Assembly: GCA_937877165.1 (NCBI GenBank)
Contig: CALEFO010000066.1
Coordinates: forward strand, 1-48,663
Reading direction: 5' to 3'
Origin: an uncultured Lachnospiraceae bacterium
Lineage (GTDB): Bacteria; Bacillota; Clostridia; Lachnospirales; Lachnospiraceae
DNA length: 48,663 nucleotides
Positions within the stretch are counted from its first letter, which is position 1. Every line of letters begins with the position of its first letter. The notes beneath the pieces were generated by a model. It ran no database searches and was not told the DNA's origin. It saw nothing but the letters and a program-made list of their open reading frames with translations. Below, piece by piece: positions 27,178 to 35,673 of the stretch. A program made the position numbers and the translations under genes.

Positions 27178-28599
27178 ATGTTCATCGGACGAGGCCAGGA
27201 GCTGCACACGCTGCAGGAGCTGTACGAGCAAAGCGGATTTGGAATGGTGGTAATCCAGGGACGCCGACGCATCGGGAAATCTACGTTGATCGCGGAGTTT
27301 GTGAAGGATAAGAGGACAGTGTTCTACACGGCTACGAAGGTCGGAGCCGGGAGAAACCTTGAGCTGTTTTCAAGCCAGGTCATTGCCACGTTGGATCCGG
27401 ATAATCCGGAAGTGATCTTTCGCTCAACGGAGGCGGTATTTGATTATATTGGGAAGAAGACAGGAAACGAAAAGATTGTCTTGGTGATCGATGAGCTTCC
27501 TTATTGGGCGGACGAGGATGTCGCACTGCTCTCCGTCCTGCAGAAATATATCGATACGGATTGGAAAGAGAAAAATATTCTTCTTATTTTGTGTGGCTCT
27601 TCGCTTAGCTTTATGGAAAAGAAAGTTCTTAGTGAAAAAAGCCCGCTTTTCGGAAGAAGGAATGCACAAATCCGGCTGGATGCATTTCATTATCGCGATG
27701 CTGCAGAATTTGTTCCCAATTATACGTTGGAGGAAAAGGCAATCTGCTATGGAATTACCGGCGGAGTGGCAAAGTATTTGTCTATGCTGGATGATCGTCT
27801 GACATTGGATGATAATATCAAGCGATTGTTTTTCCGAAGAGATGGGTACCTGTACGATGAAACGCACAATTTGCTGACACAGGAATTTGCGGATACCACG
27901 CTTGTTAACAATGTGATCGAGCAGATCGCAGCAGGGGAGAGCAGTGTAAATGTTATTGCAGATAAGATTGGCGAAAGTCCATCCACGGTTTTGTACTCAC
28001 TGGATAAGCTGATCAGTGTTGGTCTTGTGGAAAAGAGGCATTGCATCACAGAAGAGAAAAACAGAAAGAAAACAGGATATGTTCTGAGAGACGGTATGTT
28101 TAAATTCTGGTATGCCTTTGTTCCAAAGGCAGCCAGTGTGATCGAAATGGGAAAGGGAGATCTTTACTACGAAAAAGCAGTGAAACCAAACCTGCATTCT
28201 TTTATGGGGAGTATTTTTGAAGAAATGTGCCGATACTATACTCTGGAACAGGGAATCGAGGGCCGTTTCGATAACTTTCTAACAAAAACCGGAGCGTGGT
28301 GGGGAACGGAATTACTGAAAAATGAGGATGGAACCAGCATCCGACAGTCTGCAGATATTGATATTGTAGGTATTTCGGATCTTGATAAAACTGCAGTGAT
28401 TGGTGAGTGCAAATTCAAAAATGAGAAAATCGGCAAGGATGTTTATGATACTCTGCTGAGGAGGGAAAAACTTCTTGCGGGGCAATATCGTGTGGTGAAG
28501 CATCTTCTGTTTTCTCTGAGCGGATATACAGATTGGTTCACAGAGGCTTCGCCGAAGGATCTGCTGCGGTTCACCCTGAAGGATCTTTATCAATCGTGA
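27178..28599 (+). CDS. Orphan ATPase, archaeal ATPase/DUF234 type
   Basis: The 473-residue protein starts at ATG 27178, after AAAGGAG; the TTG further upstream lies in the repeats. It begins FIGRGQELHTLQELYEQ, typical of the archaeal ATPase family, then Walker A IQGRRRIGKSTLI near residue 30 and Walker B KIVLVIDELPYW near 103. A helix-turn-helix-like stretch (ADKIGESPSTVLYSLDKLISVGLVEK) lies near 265, and the DUF234-like C-terminus ends with QSADIDIVGISD...AVIGECKF, a nuclease-like core. Function is unknown. It is flanked by 44-bp direct repeats, as if gene and repeats moved together. Confidence 0.85.
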   Translation: MFIGRGQELHTLQELYEQSGFGMVVIQGRRRIGKSTLIAEFVKDKRTVFYTATKVGAGRNLELFSSQVIATLDPDNPEVIFRSTEAVFDYIGKKTGNEKIVLVIDELPYWADEDVALLSVLQKYIDTDWKEKNILLILCGSSLSFMEKKVLSEKSPLFGRRNAQIRLDAFHYRDAAEFVPNYTLEEKAICYGITGGVAKYLSMLDDRLTLDDNIKRLFFRRDGYLYDETHNLLTQEFADTTLVNNVIEQIAAGESSVNVIADKIGESPSTVLYSLDKLISVGLVEKRHCITEEKNRKKTGYVLRDGMFKFWYAFVPKAASVIEMGKGDLYYEKAVKPNLHSFMGSIFEEMCRYYTLEQGIEGRFDNFLTKTGAWWGTELLKNEDGTSIRQSADIDIVGISDLDKTAVIGECKFKNEKIGKDVYDTLLRREKLLAGQYRVVKHLLFSLSGYTDWFTEASPKDLLRFTLKDLYQS

Positions 28600-28631
28600 G
28601 AGGTCTTACGAAAAGCGAAGTGGAAGAAACA

Positions 28632-28675
28632 ATTCATTCAAATACATTTTATTAAAAACGATTTGAACGAAAATG
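28632..28675 (+). repeat. Right copy of the 44-bp direct repeat
   Basis: This block matches 27111-27154 at 39 of 44 positions and lies 33 bp after the ATPase stop. The pair brackets the gene at a distance of 1521 bp. It ends 38 bp before the remnant of a sugar permease gene. Confidence 0.8.
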
Positions 28676-28703
28676 GCTTTAATAAAAAGCCTCACCGAAA
28701 GAG

Positions 28704-28844
28704 ATGCTACGGATGGCGATGGCGATGGCGATGGCGATGGCGATGGCAATGGCGACGGTCGGCGTTCTGCCGATTCTGATCATTTATCCTTTTGTTCAGG
28801 GAAATTTTGTAAAGGGCATTACACTCGGAGGAGTAAAGGGTTAA
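28704..28844 (+). pseudogene. C-terminal remnant of an LplC/YtcP-type sugar permease
   Basis: In frame with the stop at 28842-28844 the sequence reads (MA)x7 TVGVLPILIIYPFVQ then GNFVKGITLGGVKG, the unmistakable end of MalG-family permeases of the LplC/YtcP type. An in-frame stop at 28683 cuts it off, and the rest of the gene (about 250 codons) is missing. The Met-Ala run comes from a perfect-hexamer repeat, GCGATG, about six times from 28713, which probably grew from a natural MAMA stretch. The intact arabinofuranosidase gene follows 15 bp later, so the original operon was a sugar importer with GH51. Confidence 0.85.
28713..28750 (+). repeat. GCGATG hexanucleotide microsatellite
   Basis: About six tandem copies of ATGGCG, the last with one change (ATGGCA), lie at the start of the permease remnant. 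In the permease frame they encode alternating Met-Ala. Confidence 0.9.
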
Positions 28845-28859
28845 GGAAGCATAACGAAA

Positions 28860-30410
28860 ATGAAGACGATTGAGATTACAGTAAAGGAAGATCATAAGAA
28901 AAGCAGAATCCGGAAGGAAATCTACGGGCAGTTTGCAGAGCATCTGGGAAGAGGAATTTACGAGGGATTGTTCGTGCGCCCGGAGTCCGGAATTCCGAAC
29001 GAGGACGGAATCCGCACGGATGTTGCAGATGCACTTCGTGAAATCAAGGTACCGGTGATCCGTTGGCCGGGAGGGTGCTTCGCCGATGAGTATCATTGGA
29101 TGGACGGAATCGGCCCGAGGGAATCCAGGAAGAAGATCATCAATACCAACTGGGGCGGTGTCCTGGAGGACAACAGCTTCGGAACACATGAATTCTTCCG
29201 GCTCTGTGAAATGCTGGGCTGTGAAGCCTACATCAACGGCAATATCGGCAGCGGAACGGTCAAGGAGATGGAGGACTGGATGGAATACATCACCTTTGAC
29301 GGAGAGTCTCCGATGAGCCGCCTGCGCGCGGAAAATGGCCGCAAGGAACCGTGGAGGATGAAATTCTTCGGACTGGGGAATGAGAGCTGGGGCTGCGGAG
29401 GGAACATGTTCCCGGAGGATTATGCGGCAAGATATCGCCTGTATCAGTCCTTCCTCCATGATTCGCAGAAGGAGCCTGCGGAAAAGATTGCGGTTGGGCC
29501 TGCGGGGGATGATTACGACTGGACAGAGAAGCTTCTGGAGAAATGCTACCGCAGGAATCAGCCGCAGCGCCATGGCTTTATGGATGGGCTGAGCGTCCAT
29601 TATTACATGTATCTGCATGGCTGGGACGATAAGGGCAGCGCACTCTCCTTTACGGACGAGGAGTGGGTCCTGACGATGCAGCGCGCTTATTACCTGAAGA
29701 AGATTCTGGAAAAGCATGCAGAAATTCTGGACCGATATGATCCGGAGAAGAAGATCGGACTTGTTGTGGATGAGTGGGGCAACTGGTTCCGGACAGAGGA
29801 AGGGACCAATCCGGGATTTTTGTATCAGCAGAATTCGATGCGCGATGCGGTATCTGCCGGCCTGAATCTGAATGTATTCAACAAGATGAGCGACCGAATC
29901 ACCATGACGAACATTGCGCAGATGATCAATGTTCTTCAGTCGATGCTTCTGACGCAGGGAGCAGAGATGGTGAAGACGCCGACGTATTTTGTCTACCGGA
30001 TGTTCCGCGATCACCAGGATGCAGATCTTCTGGAGAGCGCAGTCAGCGGAAATTATGATTTATCGGTTCTTGCCGATGACCCGACAGCTCCTGCTGTTCC
30101 GGCTCTCTCTGAATCCGCTTCCATGAACGAAAAGGGAGAGATCAATATTACACTGACCAATCAGTCAGCGGAGGATGATCTTTCCGTCAGAATCCTTATG
30201 AGCGAGCCGAAATCCTATACGGCAGCCTGCTGCGAAATTCTGCAGGGAGATTCCTCCTTTGAGGATCCGCACGGACTGCGGGCACACAACAGCTTTGAGG
30301 AGCCGGAGCGTGTGCGGATTCAGCCCTATACGCAGGTTAGGAAGGATGAGACAGGATTTGTCCTGACGCTTCCTGCTGCAAGTGTCATGCATCTTACGCT
30401 GCGGAAGTAG
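28860..30410 (+). CDS. Alpha-L-arabinofuranosidase, GH51
   Basis: The 516-residue protein starts at ATG 28860 after TTAAGGAAGC. It has the GH51 signatures EIYGQFAEHLGRGIYEG near residue 20, VIRWPGGCFADEYHWMDGIGP near 62, acid/base Glu175 in GLGNESWGCGGN and nucleophile Glu305 in VVDEWGNWF. It is a cytoplasmic exo-enzyme (no signal peptide) that releases terminal arabinofuranose from arabinoxylan or arabinan oligosaccharides. It once followed a sugar permease, now a remnant, and with GH115 and the acetylesterases points to arabinoglucuronoxylan use. The family's usual length is 490-520 residues, so this copy is intact. Confidence 0.95.
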   Translation: MKTIEITVKEDHKKSRIRKEIYGQFAEHLGRGIYEGLFVRPESGIPNEDGIRTDVADALREIKVPVIRWPGGCFADEYHWMDGIGPRESRKKIINTNWGGVLEDNSFGTHEFFRLCEMLGCEAYINGNIGSGTVKEMEDWMEYITFDGESPMSRLRAENGRKEPWRMKFFGLGNESWGCGGNMFPEDYAARYRLYQSFLHDSQKEPAEKIAVGPAGDDYDWTEKLLEKCYRRNQPQRHGFMDGLSVHYYMYLHGWDDKGSALSFTDEEWVLTMQRAYYLKKILEKHAEILDRYDPEKKIGLVVDEWGNWFRTEEGTNPGFLYQQNSMRDAVSAGLNLNVFNKMSDRITMTNIAQMINVLQSMLLTQGAEMVKTPTYFVYRMFRDHQDADLLESAVSGNYDLSVLADDPTAPAVPALSESASMNEKGEINITLTNQSAEDDLSVRILMSEPKSYTAACCEILQGDSSFEDPHGLRAHNSFEEPERVRIQPYTQVRKDETGFVLTLPAASVMHLTLRK

Positions 30411-30430
30411 GACCTTTCTGAAAATACTGC

Positions 30431-30459
30431 TTGCAATTTGCAAAAGTCAGCAGTATCAT
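30431..30459 (+). promoter_or_regulatory. Possible promoter of the trp leader
   Basis: TTGCAA (30431-30436), a 17-bp spacer and TATCAT (30454-30459) lie just upstream of the T-box leader. The same stretch holds an inverted repeat ATACTGCT/AGCAGTAT (30424-30456), which could instead be the end hairpin of the arabinofuranosidase transcript. Confidence 0.4.
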
Positions 30460-30489
30460 AAGCACAACAATTTGATAACACTTTAAACC

Positions 30490-30872
30490 GATGAAGCGGA
30501 TATAACGCATGCGAAGGAACTCCCAGAGAGCCGGGGAGGATGGGAACCCGGCAGTAGCACCTGCCTGCAAATGGACCGCTGAGGGCGCAAGGAAAGCCGG
30601 ATACTGTATTGGGAAGAATGTGAATCCTGTGAGAAGGACAGATGTGCAGGAATCATGGATTCGCAGTGGAGGGTGAGTATTTCGCGACGTAAGGCATACG
30701 TCAGTTGCCGGGGATATGCTGGTATCCCGTTAAGAGCACAGAGAAGAGAGTGGGAAGCCTTTACAGGGCGCACCCTTTGCATCTGTGAATCAAGGTGGCA
30801 CCGCGACTGAGATTAAGAATTCAGATCGTCCTTGATGGAACTTATGATGAGTTCCGTCAGGGACGTTTTTTT
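30490..30872 (+). ncRNA. Tryptophan T-box riboswitch leader
   Basis: The leader precedes trpE. Stem I includes AGAGAGCCGGGGAGGATGG and the specifier loop, where TGG at 30572-30574 is followed by ACCGCTGAG, as usual after a specifier codon; TGG is the Trp codon. The conserved T-box AAGGTGGCACCGCG is at 30792-30805. Its variable base in UGGN is C, which pairs with a G discriminator base, as bacterial tRNA-Trp has. The terminator arms are 30827-30841 and 30851-30865 followed by seven T. Uncharged tRNA-Trp should stabilise the antiterminator and switch the operon on. Confidence 0.93.
30827..30872 (+). terminator. Regulated terminator of the T-box leader
   Basis: The 15-bp arms CGTCCTTGATGGAAC (30827-30841) and GTTCCGTCAGGGACG (30851-30865) pair with two G-U or wobble positions and are followed by TTTTTTT. 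The competing antiterminator uses the T-box at 30792-30805. Confidence 0.9.
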
Positions 30873-30897
30873 ATACAAGGAAAGGAGCATCTGTGAA

Positions 30898-32364
30898 ATG
30901 AAGATCAGACCTTCTCTGGAAGAGGCCAGAGCCTATGCCGCGAAGGGAGAATACCGGCGGCTTCCGGTCAGCACGGAAATTCTTGCTGACCTGTATACGC
31001 CGATGCAGGTTCTCCGCAAGCTCAAAAACATTTCGGACCATTGTTATCTTCTGGAATCGGCGGAGGCACAGGAGCAGTGGGGGAGGTACACGTTCCTTGG
31101 CTTTGATCCGACGATGGAAATCATCTGTCTGAACGGCCACATGAAGGCAGGAGCTCTTTCCTTTGAGACGAAGGATCCCGGAGCGACCATCCGGCAGATC
31201 CTGAAGGAGTACCGGGCACCGCGGCTTCCTTTTCTTCCTCCGTTTGCAGGAGGGCTGGTAGGCTATTTCTCTTATGATTATCTGAAATATGCGGAGCCGT
31301 CTCTTCATTTGGATGCCGAGGATACGGAGAATTTCAAGGACGTGGATCTGATGCTGTTCGATAAGGTGATCGCGTTTGACAACCTCCGACAGAAAATCAT
31401 CCTGATCGTCAACATTGATCTTGCGGAAGCAGAGACCTCCTACCGGAAGGCGGAGCACGAGCTGGAGAATCTGGCGCGGCTCATCCGCACCGGAAAGGAG
31501 AAGGAGGAACCGGCGGGCGTTCTGAAATCGGAGATCCGGCCGTTTTTCGACAAGGAGCACTACTGCAGCATGGTCCGGAAGGCCCAGCATCACATCAAGG
31601 AGGGCGATATTTTCCAGATCGTTCTGTCAAACCGCCTGGAAGGGGAGTACGAAGGGAGCCTTCTCAACTGCTACCGGATTCTCCGAACGCTGAACCCGTC
31701 TCCGTACATGTTCTACTTCTCGGGGACCGATGTGGAGGTGGCAGGGGCATCGCCGGAGACACTGGTGAAGCTCGAGGACGGTGTGCTGCACACTTTCCCG
31801 CTCGCCGGGACGCGTCCCAGAGGCAAGACGCCGGAGGAGGACCGGGAGCTGGAGAAGGGACTTCTTGCCGACGAGAAGGAGCTTGCCGAGCACAACATGC
31901 TGGTCGACCTCGGGCGGAACGACATCGGGAAAATTTCCAAATTCGGCTCCGTGCAGGTGGAGCGCTATCACGAGATTCTGCGTTTTTCTCATGTCATGCA
32001 CATCGGCTCCACGGTCCGGGGAGAAATCAGGGAGGATTTGGATGCACTGGATGCGGTGAATTCGATTCTTCCCGCAGGAACCCTTTCGGGAGCTCCGAAG
32101 ATCCGGGCCTGCCAGCTGATCAACGATCTGGAGAACAACAAGCGCGGAATTTACGGCGGCGCCATCGGGTATCTTGATTTCGCCGGGAACATGGACACCT
32201 GCATTGCAATCCGCATCGCGTACAAGAAAAACGGGAAGGTGTTTATTCGAAGCGGCGCCGGCATCGTGGCAGATTCTGTTCCGGAGAAGGAATATCAGGA
32301 ATGCATCAACAAAGCAAAAGCCGTTGTGACGGCACTGGAGGCGGCCAATGATCTTGCTGATTGA
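30898..32364 (+). CDS. trpE: Anthranilate synthase component I
   Basis: The 488-residue protein starts at ATG 30898 after AAAGGAGC; frames upstream lie in the T-box terminator. It has the N-terminal feedback domain with LLESAEAQEQWGRYTFLG near residue 50 (the tryptophan-binding LLES element) and the chorismate-binding domain with FPLAGTRPRGKTPEED, LVDLGRNDIGK and ILPAGTLSGAPK. It turns chorismate into anthranilate with ammonia from TrpG. The LLES motif indicates that it is feedback-inhibited by tryptophan. The end overlaps trpG by 17 bp. Confidence 0.96.
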   Translation: MKIRPSLEEARAYAAKGEYRRLPVSTEILADLYTPMQVLRKLKNISDHCYLLESAEAQEQWGRYTFLGFDPTMEIICLNGHMKAGALSFETKDPGATIRQILKEYRAPRLPFLPPFAGGLVGYFSYDYLKYAEPSLHLDAEDTENFKDVDLMLFDKVIAFDNLRQKIILIVNIDLAEAETSYRKAEHELENLARLIRTGKEKEEPAGVLKSEIRPFFDKEHYCSMVRKAQHHIKEGDIFQIVLSNRLEGEYEGSLLNCYRILRTLNPSPYMFYFSGTDVEVAGASPETLVKLEDGVLHTFPLAGTRPRGKTPEEDRELEKGLLADEKELAEHNMLVDLGRNDIGKISKFGSVQVERYHEILRFSHVMHIGSTVRGEIREDLDALDAVNSILPAGTLSGAPKIRACQLINDLENNKRGIYGGAIGYLDFAGNMDTCIAIRIAYKKNGKVFIRSGAGIVADSVPEKEYQECINKAKAVVTALEAANDLAD

Positions 32365-32914
32365 CAACTATGACAGCTTTTCCTTCAATCTCTACCAGAT
32401 GGTGGGAGCGATCCGGCCGCAGATCCGTGTGATCCGGAACGATGAGATGACAGTGGAGGAGATCGAACAGCTTGTCCCGGAGAAGATCATCATCTCCCCG
32501 GGCCCGGGCAGGCCTGCGGACGCAGGCATCTGCGAGGACGTGGTGCGAAGACTCCGGACGAAAATCCCGATCCTCGGTGTGTGCCTCGGCGAGCAGGGAA
32601 TCTGTGAGGCCTATGGGGCAACGGTCGGTTATGCGAAGGAGCTGATGCACGGGAAGCAGTCACAGACGCAAATCGATGTCACAAGCCCGATTTTCCGGGG
32701 ACTTCCCAAGACCATTCCGGTAGCCAGATATCATTCCCTGGCGGTGCAGGAGGACACGCTTCCCGATACGTTGAAGGTCATCGCGAAGACCGAAGACGGC
32801 GAGGTGATGGGAGTACAGGATACGCAGTATCCGGTGTACGGGCTGCAGTTTCATCCGGAATCGATTATGACACCGGATGGAGCAGCGATTCTTGAAAATT
32901 TCCTGCAGTTGTAG
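32348..32914 (+). CDS. trpG: Anthranilate synthase component II, glutamine amidotransferase
   Basis: The 188-residue class I amidotransferase starts within the end of trpE (17-bp overlap), so the two are translationally coupled. It has MILLIDNYDSFSFNLYQ at the start, the nucleophile Cys in ILGVCLGEQGICEAYG, and the His-Glu pair in YGLQFHPESIMTPDG. It releases ammonia from glutamine for TrpE. The residue after GVCLG is Glu where most relatives have His; this is not one of the catalytic triad. It may also serve folate synthesis (PabA role), as in many Firmicutes with one copy. Confidence 0.95.
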   Translation: MILLIDNYDSFSFNLYQMVGAIRPQIRVIRNDEMTVEEIEQLVPEKIIISPGPGRPADAGICEDVVRRLRTKIPILGVCLGEQGICEAYGATVGYAKELMHGKQSQTQIDVTSPIFRGLPKTIPVARYHSLAVQEDTLPDTLKVIAKTEDGEVMGVQDTQYPVYGLQFHPESIMTPDGAAILENFLQL

Positions 32915-33038
32915 AAACTTTTTAGAAACAGAAATTCCGGAAACACAGAAAACAACAGAACAACAGGGTCAAAGAAGCCGAAGGGAAAAGTACAGAGGAG
33001 CAGAAAATCTGCGGAATGAGAAACAGAAGGAGGAAGCC

Positions 33039-34061
33039 ATGATTAAGGAATCAATTATCAAAATCGTCAACAAGGAAGACCTCACCTATGACGAGGCGAG
33101 GGAAACGATGCTGGAAATCATGAAGGGAGAAACCACCCCGACCCAGAATGCGGCTTTTCTTGCCGCTCTTTCCACGAAGTCGACGAAGGCGGAGACCATT
33201 GACGAGATTTCCGGCTGCGCTTATGCGATGCGGTCTCTCGCAACACCGGTGCCGCATCCCGGCATGGAGGTCCTGGAAATCGTGGGGACCGGCGGAGATG
33301 GAGCTCATTCCTTCAATATCTCCACGACGGCGGCCATGGTCGTGGCAGCAGGCGGCGTCAAGGTGGCCAAGCACGGCAATCGCGCGGCATCCTCCCTTTC
33401 CGGAACGGCGGACTGCCTGGAGGCGCTCGGCGTGAACATTCAGCAGGATCCGGAGCTTTGCCGGAAGATGCTGGAGGAGACGGGCTTCTGCTTCATGTTC
33501 GCACAGAAGTACCATGCGGCAATGAAATATGTAGGACCGATTCGCAAGGAGCTGGGCTTCCGGACGGTATTCAACATTCTGGGGCCTCTGACCAATCCCG
33601 CAAAGCCGGAGATGTTCCTCCTCGGTGTCTATGACGAATATCTGGTGGAGCCCGTTGCAAAGGTTCTGAGCTCTCTTGGAGTAAACCGCGGACTTGTCGT
33701 TTACGGACAGGATCATCTGGATGAGATTTCGGCGAGTGCTCCGACGACGGTCTGCGAGCTCAGGGACGGATTTTACCGGACCTCTGTGATCAAGCCGGAG
33801 GATTTCGGCCTCGTTCGCGGAACCAAGGAAGAGATTGTAGGCGGTACGGCGCAGGAAAATGCACAGATTACCCGGGGCATCCTGAACGGAACGATCACCG
33901 GAACCAGAAGAAATATCGTTCTTCTGAATGCGGGAGCGGCGCTTTACGCCGGCAAGGCCGCGGAATCGCTGGAAGAGGGTGTGAAGCTTGCAGGTGATCT
34001 GATTGATTCCGGAAAGGCACTGGATACCCTGAACAAGGTCATCGAGGTCAGTAACACATGA
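33039..34061 (+). CDS. trpD: Anthranilate phosphoribosyltransferase
   Basis: The 340-residue protein starts at ATG 33039 after AGAAGGAGGAAGCC. The phosphoribosyl-pyrophosphate site is EIVGTGGDGAHSFNIST near residue 80, with VAKHGNRAASSLSGTAD after it, and NILGPLTNPAKP follows near 185. It joins anthranilate to PRPP. The 124-bp gap after trpG holds A-rich sequence without any clear structure. It overlaps trpC by four bases (ATGA). Confidence 0.96.
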   Translation: MIKESIIKIVNKEDLTYDEARETMLEIMKGETTPTQNAAFLAALSTKSTKAETIDEISGCAYAMRSLATPVPHPGMEVLEIVGTGGDGAHSFNISTTAAMVVAAGGVKVAKHGNRAASSLSGTADCLEALGVNIQQDPELCRKMLEETGFCFMFAQKYHAAMKYVGPIRKELGFRTVFNILGPLTNPAKPEMFLLGVYDEYLVEPVAKVLSSLGVNRGLVVYGQDHLDEISASAPTTVCELRDGFYRTSVIKPEDFGLVRGTKEEIVGGTAQENAQITRGILNGTITGTRRNIVLLNAGAALYAGKAAESLEEGVKLAGDLIDSGKALDTLNKVIEVSNT

Positions 34062-34858
34062 GTACAATTCTGGATCAGCTTGCGGACTATGCGAGAGTCC
34101 GTGTAGAGAAGGCAAAAGAGAACCGGCCGATCGAAGAACTCCGCGAGGCGGCGCAGGCAGTGGCAGTGCAGGAACCGTTTCGCTTCGAGCACCGGCTCTC
34201 GGAGGGCGGAGACATTCATTTTATCTGCGAATGCAAAAAGGCTTCTCCATCCAAAGGGCTGATCGCCCCGGATTTTCCTTATCTGGACATTGCCAGGCAG
34301 TATGAGGAGGCGGGAGCCTCTGCCATCTCGGTTCTTACGGAGCCGAAGTGGTTTCTGGGATCCGATGCGTATCTGAAGGAGATCGCGGCAGAGGTTTCGG
34401 TCCCCTGCCTTCGCAAGGATTTTACTGTAGATCCGTACATGATCTATGAGGCAAAGCTGCTGGGGGCCTCGGCAGTGCTCCTGATCTGCGCGATTCTGGA
34501 CACAAAAACGCTGGAGAACTACCTTCAGATCGCGAATTCGCTGGGACTCTCCGCCATTGTGGAGGCACACGATGAGGCGGAGGTCGCCTCGGCGGCCGCG
34601 GCGGGAGCGAGAATCATTGGAGTGAATAACCGGAACCTGAGGGATTTCACCGTGGATATCCGCAACAGCATCCGGCTCCGATCCTTTGCGCCGGCAGACA
34701 CGATTTTCGTTGCGGAATCGGGAATCCGGACCCCGGAGGATGTGGAAACACTCCGGCAGAACGGTGTGAACGCGGTTCTTGTCGGCGAGCAGCTGATGCG
34801 GGCGGAAAGCCCGAAGGCGGAATTGAACCGCCTGCGCGGAATTGGACGCCGTTTCTGA
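34058..34858 (+). CDS. trpC: Indole-3-glycerol phosphate synthase
   Basis: The 266-residue TIM-barrel protein begins in the ATGA overlap with trpD. Marks are FICECKKASPSKGLI with the catalytic Lys pair, ISVLTEPKWFLGS, CLRKDFTVDPYMIYEA, and GVNNRNLRDFTVD. It closes the indole ring with loss of CO2. It stands as a single-domain enzyme, separate from TrpF, as usual in Firmicutes. Confidence 0.96.
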   Translation: MSTILDQLADYARVRVEKAKENRPIEELREAAQAVAVQEPFRFEHRLSEGGDIHFICECKKASPSKGLIAPDFPYLDIARQYEEAGASAISVLTEPKWFLGSDAYLKEIAAEVSVPCLRKDFTVDPYMIYEAKLLGASAVLLICAILDTKTLENYLQIANSLGLSAIVEAHDEAEVASAAAAGARIIGVNNRNLRDFTVDIRNSIRLRSFAPADTIFVAESGIRTPEDVETLRQNGVNAVLVGEQLMRAESPKAELNRLRGIGRRF

Positions 34859-34909
34859 ATACCGGAAATGAAGCAGGAAAACTTTCGAAAAGAAAAGGAG
34901 GCAGCCACA

Positions 34910-35566
34910 ATGGATACAGACCAGCACACGGTAAAGGTGAAAATCTGCGGGCTTCGAAGTCCTGAGGATGCCGGGGCTGTTAACGCGGTGCTGCCGGACT
35001 ATACGGGGTTTATCTTTGATCCATCACGGAAGCGCTACATTGAACCGGAGAAGGCAGAGATAATCCGAAAGCTCCTGGATGAGAGAATCCGGCCGGTCGG
35101 CGTTTTTGTCAACGCGAAGATTTCTGAGATTCTGGAGGTGCTTGAGATTTGTCGGTTGGACATGGTGCAGCTGCATGGGGAAGAGAGTGATGGCATGATC
35201 CGGGAGCTTCAGGAGGAATATGAGAGACGATGGCGTCCGGTGAGAAGAAAGCTGTGTATTGTAAAGGCCTTTCGGATTGAGAACGAAGAGGACGTTCGAA
35301 GGGCAGAAGCCTCCGGAGCGGACGAAATCCTTCTGGATCACGGAAGGGGAGGCACGGGGGAGAGCTTCGACTGGAGCCTTTTGAAAAGCTGCGGGAGACG
35401 CTTTTTCCTGGCAGGAGGACTGACACCGGAGAATGTGGAGACGGCCATTGAACAAACCGGGCCGTATGCCGTGGATGTCAGCTCATCGCTGGAGACGGAC
35501 GGGCGCAAGGATCCGGAGAAAATACGAAGGTTTATGACCGCGGTTCGCAGGACGACGGGAAGATAA
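34910..35566 (+). CDS. trpF: Phosphoribosylanthranilate isomerase
   Basis: The 218-residue protein starts at ATG 34910 after AAAAGGAGGCAGCC. The general base Cys is in VKVKICGLRSPEDAG near residue 11, and the general acid Asp is in EILLDHGRGGTGESFDW near residue 140. It carries out the Amadori rearrangement between the TrpD and TrpC steps. The gap of 51 bp after trpC is short, and the gene is part of the operon. Confidence 0.95.
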   Translation: MDTDQHTVKVKICGLRSPEDAGAVNAVLPDYTGFIFDPSRKRYIEPEKAEIIRKLLDERIRPVGVFVNAKISEILEVLEICRLDMVQLHGEESDGMIRELQEEYERRWRPVRRKLCIVKAFRIENEEDVRRAEASGADEILLDHGRGGTGESFDWSLLKSCGRRFFLAGGLTPENVETAIEQTGPYAVDVSSSLETDGRKDPEKIRRFMTAVRRTTGR

Positions 35567-35673
35567 GAGAATCACAGAATATCAGAAGCTGCGGAGAACC
35601 GGAACAGCCGTGGGCGGTTGAAACGGCCGGAGGCGGCAGGAACAGTCAAGGCAGGAAGAAAGGAAGAAAAGAG

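Noticed and set aside
28673..28873. Asp-Gly repeat protein of 66 residues
   Set aside because: The Asp-Gly run is the GCGATG microsatellite read in the wrong frame; the permease frame gives a recognisable family end.
30832..30897. N-terminal extension of TrpE
   Set aside because: These codons form the T-box terminator hairpin; the ATG at 30898 has the ribosome site and the family start.
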